Part shown: positions 63,544 through 64,000 of the stretch, one piece after another
How positions within the stretch are numbered: the stretch's first letter is position 1
Layout: every line of letters begins with the position of its first letter
Origin: Pithys albifrons albifrons
Taxonomy: Eukaryota; Chordata; Aves; Passeriformes; Thamnophilidae
NCBI RefSeq assembly: GCF_047495875.1
Contig: NC_092463.1
Location: 25,347,224-25,411,223 of the forward strand
Length of the DNA stretch: 64,000 bases
Direction of reading: 5' to 3'
The notes under the pieces: model-generated
Seen by the model: the letters and a program-made list of their open reading frames with translations, nothing else
Databases searched by the model: none
What the model was told of the DNA's origin: nothing
Made by a program: the position numbers and the translations under genes

Positions 63544-64000
63544 TATCATAGAACTTTTTGGGTTGGAAGGGATCCTAAAGACCATCTAGTTTTGACCCTC
63601 CCTGCCACTGGCAGGGATGCCCCTCACTAAACCACGTTGTCCAGGATCCCTTCCAACCTGGCTTTGAACACTTCCAGAGACTGGGCATCCATAGGTTCTC
63701 TGGGCAACCTGGCCGAGTGCCTCACCACCCTCTGGGGTAAAGAACTTTTTCCTAATATCTAACCTAATCTCTCATCTTTTAGTTTAACACTATTCCCCCT
63801 TGCCGTGTCATATCTGCCTGTGTGAAAAAGTGCTCTCCCTCTTTTTTTGTAAGCCCCCTTCAAGTACTGGAAGGCTGCAATAAGGTCTTCCCAGAGCCCT
63901 CTCTTCCCAGGGCTGAACAACCCCAGCTCTCTCAGCCTGTCCTCATACATATTCTCTACCCCACTGGTACCTTCTGGGCCTCCTCTGGACCTCCTCCAAC
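63544..64000 (-). mobile_element. CR1 LINE 3' portion, ORF2 C-terminus plus 3' UTR
   Basis: The plus strand starts atcatagaactttttgggtt ggaaggg and continues through the usual avian CR1 3' sequence in reverse complement to the window edge, where the element is cut. On the minus strand, 63759-63950 translates to the C-terminal segment of CR1 ORF2 downstream of the reverse transcriptase core, with EDRLRELGLFS and LIAAFQYLKGAYKK. The frame then meets a stop and a frameshift, while SLEVFKARL is still legible closer to the 3' end. The element is therefore a dead but fairly well-preserved copy. Its 5' extent is unknown. The 3' end is placed near 63544 by the degenerate ttctatgatagtatga. Confidence 0.95.

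Larger units (their letters stand above)
1..64000 (-). other. MIPOL1: MIPOL1 gene body, partial, seven internal exons
   Basis: The whole window appears to lie inside one transcription unit read right to left. The seven exons listed separately join in phase (184+136+106+130+34+171+108 nt) with no internal stop. The peptide matches MIPOL1, a coiled-coil protein of about 442 residues in human whose name comes from a mirror-image polydactyly patient and whose biochemical role is poorly defined. The 5' exons with the start codon and the 3' exons for the remaining C-terminal coiled coil were not found. In the established amniote gene order MIPOL1 lies between SLC25A21 (5' side) and FOXA1 (3' side), so the low-coordinate end points towards FOXA1. 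That orientation is inferred from known synteny, not seen here. Confidence 0.93.
58903..64000 (-). other. MIPOL1: MIPOL1 intron, 5' side, runs off right edge
   Basis: The 184-nt exon begins in mid-codon, so coding exons must lie further upstream and this stretch is intron. It contains an inverted CR1 composite (about 61.14-61.50 kb), an A14 run at 61726-61739 and the CR1 3' portion at the right edge. The stretch 59.2-61.1 kb holds nothing I recognise. The stretch 62.7-63.3 kb is less AT-rich with short open frames but no identifiable product. Confidence 0.8.

Noticed and set aside
63759..63950. 63-codon minus-strand frame as a host gene
   Set aside because: The peptide is the C-terminal part of CR1 ORF2, so it is a mobile-element remnant.

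Overview
The window is intronic vertebrate DNA, most probably from a bird. It is AT-rich, its coding sequence sits in short exons bounded by GT-AG introns, and it carries CR1-type retrotransposon fragments of avian style plus a tRNA-Ile/CR1 hybrid SINE resembling TguSINE1, a family described from passerines. A passerine is the best guess, but the sequence alone does not name a species. There is no prokaryotic gene, operon, CRISPR array or other bacterial system.

Only one gene can be supported: MIPOL1 (mirror-image polydactyly 1), a coiled-coil protein, on the minus strand. Seven consecutive internal coding exons are present, in transcription order at 58719-58902, 57063-57198, 55973-56078, 45056-45185, 41009-41042, 40579-40749 and 20244-20351. 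All have canonical AG/GT splice sites. Their phases join without a break into one open frame of 869 nt (about 289 codons). The second to seventh exons align with the human protein as I remember it, roughly residues 110-312 of about 442. The first exon and the start of the second are not clearly alignable. The start codon, the first exons and the last exons (the remaining C-terminal coiled coil) lie outside the window or were not recognised.

Layout: 1-20243 is the 5' part of a very long intron that runs off the left edge towards the C-terminal exons. In the known amniote gene order that direction also leads to FOXA1. It holds a CR1 remnant (about 10441-10620), a full-length 5S-rRNA-headed SINE (11834-12143) and the tRNA-Ile/CR1 SINE (17391-17530). 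The 20 kb intron 20352-40578 holds a second full-length 5S-headed SINE (21835-22141) and an old CR1/L3-like tail (about 25180-25250). Then come a 259-bp intron, a 34-nt microexon, introns of 4.0 and 10.8 kb, and the N-terminal-side exons between 55.9 and 58.9 kb. The stretch 58903-64000 is intron with an inverted CR1 composite (about 61140-61500) and a CR1 3' portion running off the right edge (about 63544-64000).

The most noteworthy item is the pair of 5S-rRNA-derived SINEs. They share both ends, have clear target-site duplications and carry a 3' tail that is not CR1. SINEs of this kind are not typical of birds, whose non-LTR activity is dominated by CR1. Most other long open frames here look like chance ORFs in AT-rich introns; a few are flagged as unexplained.
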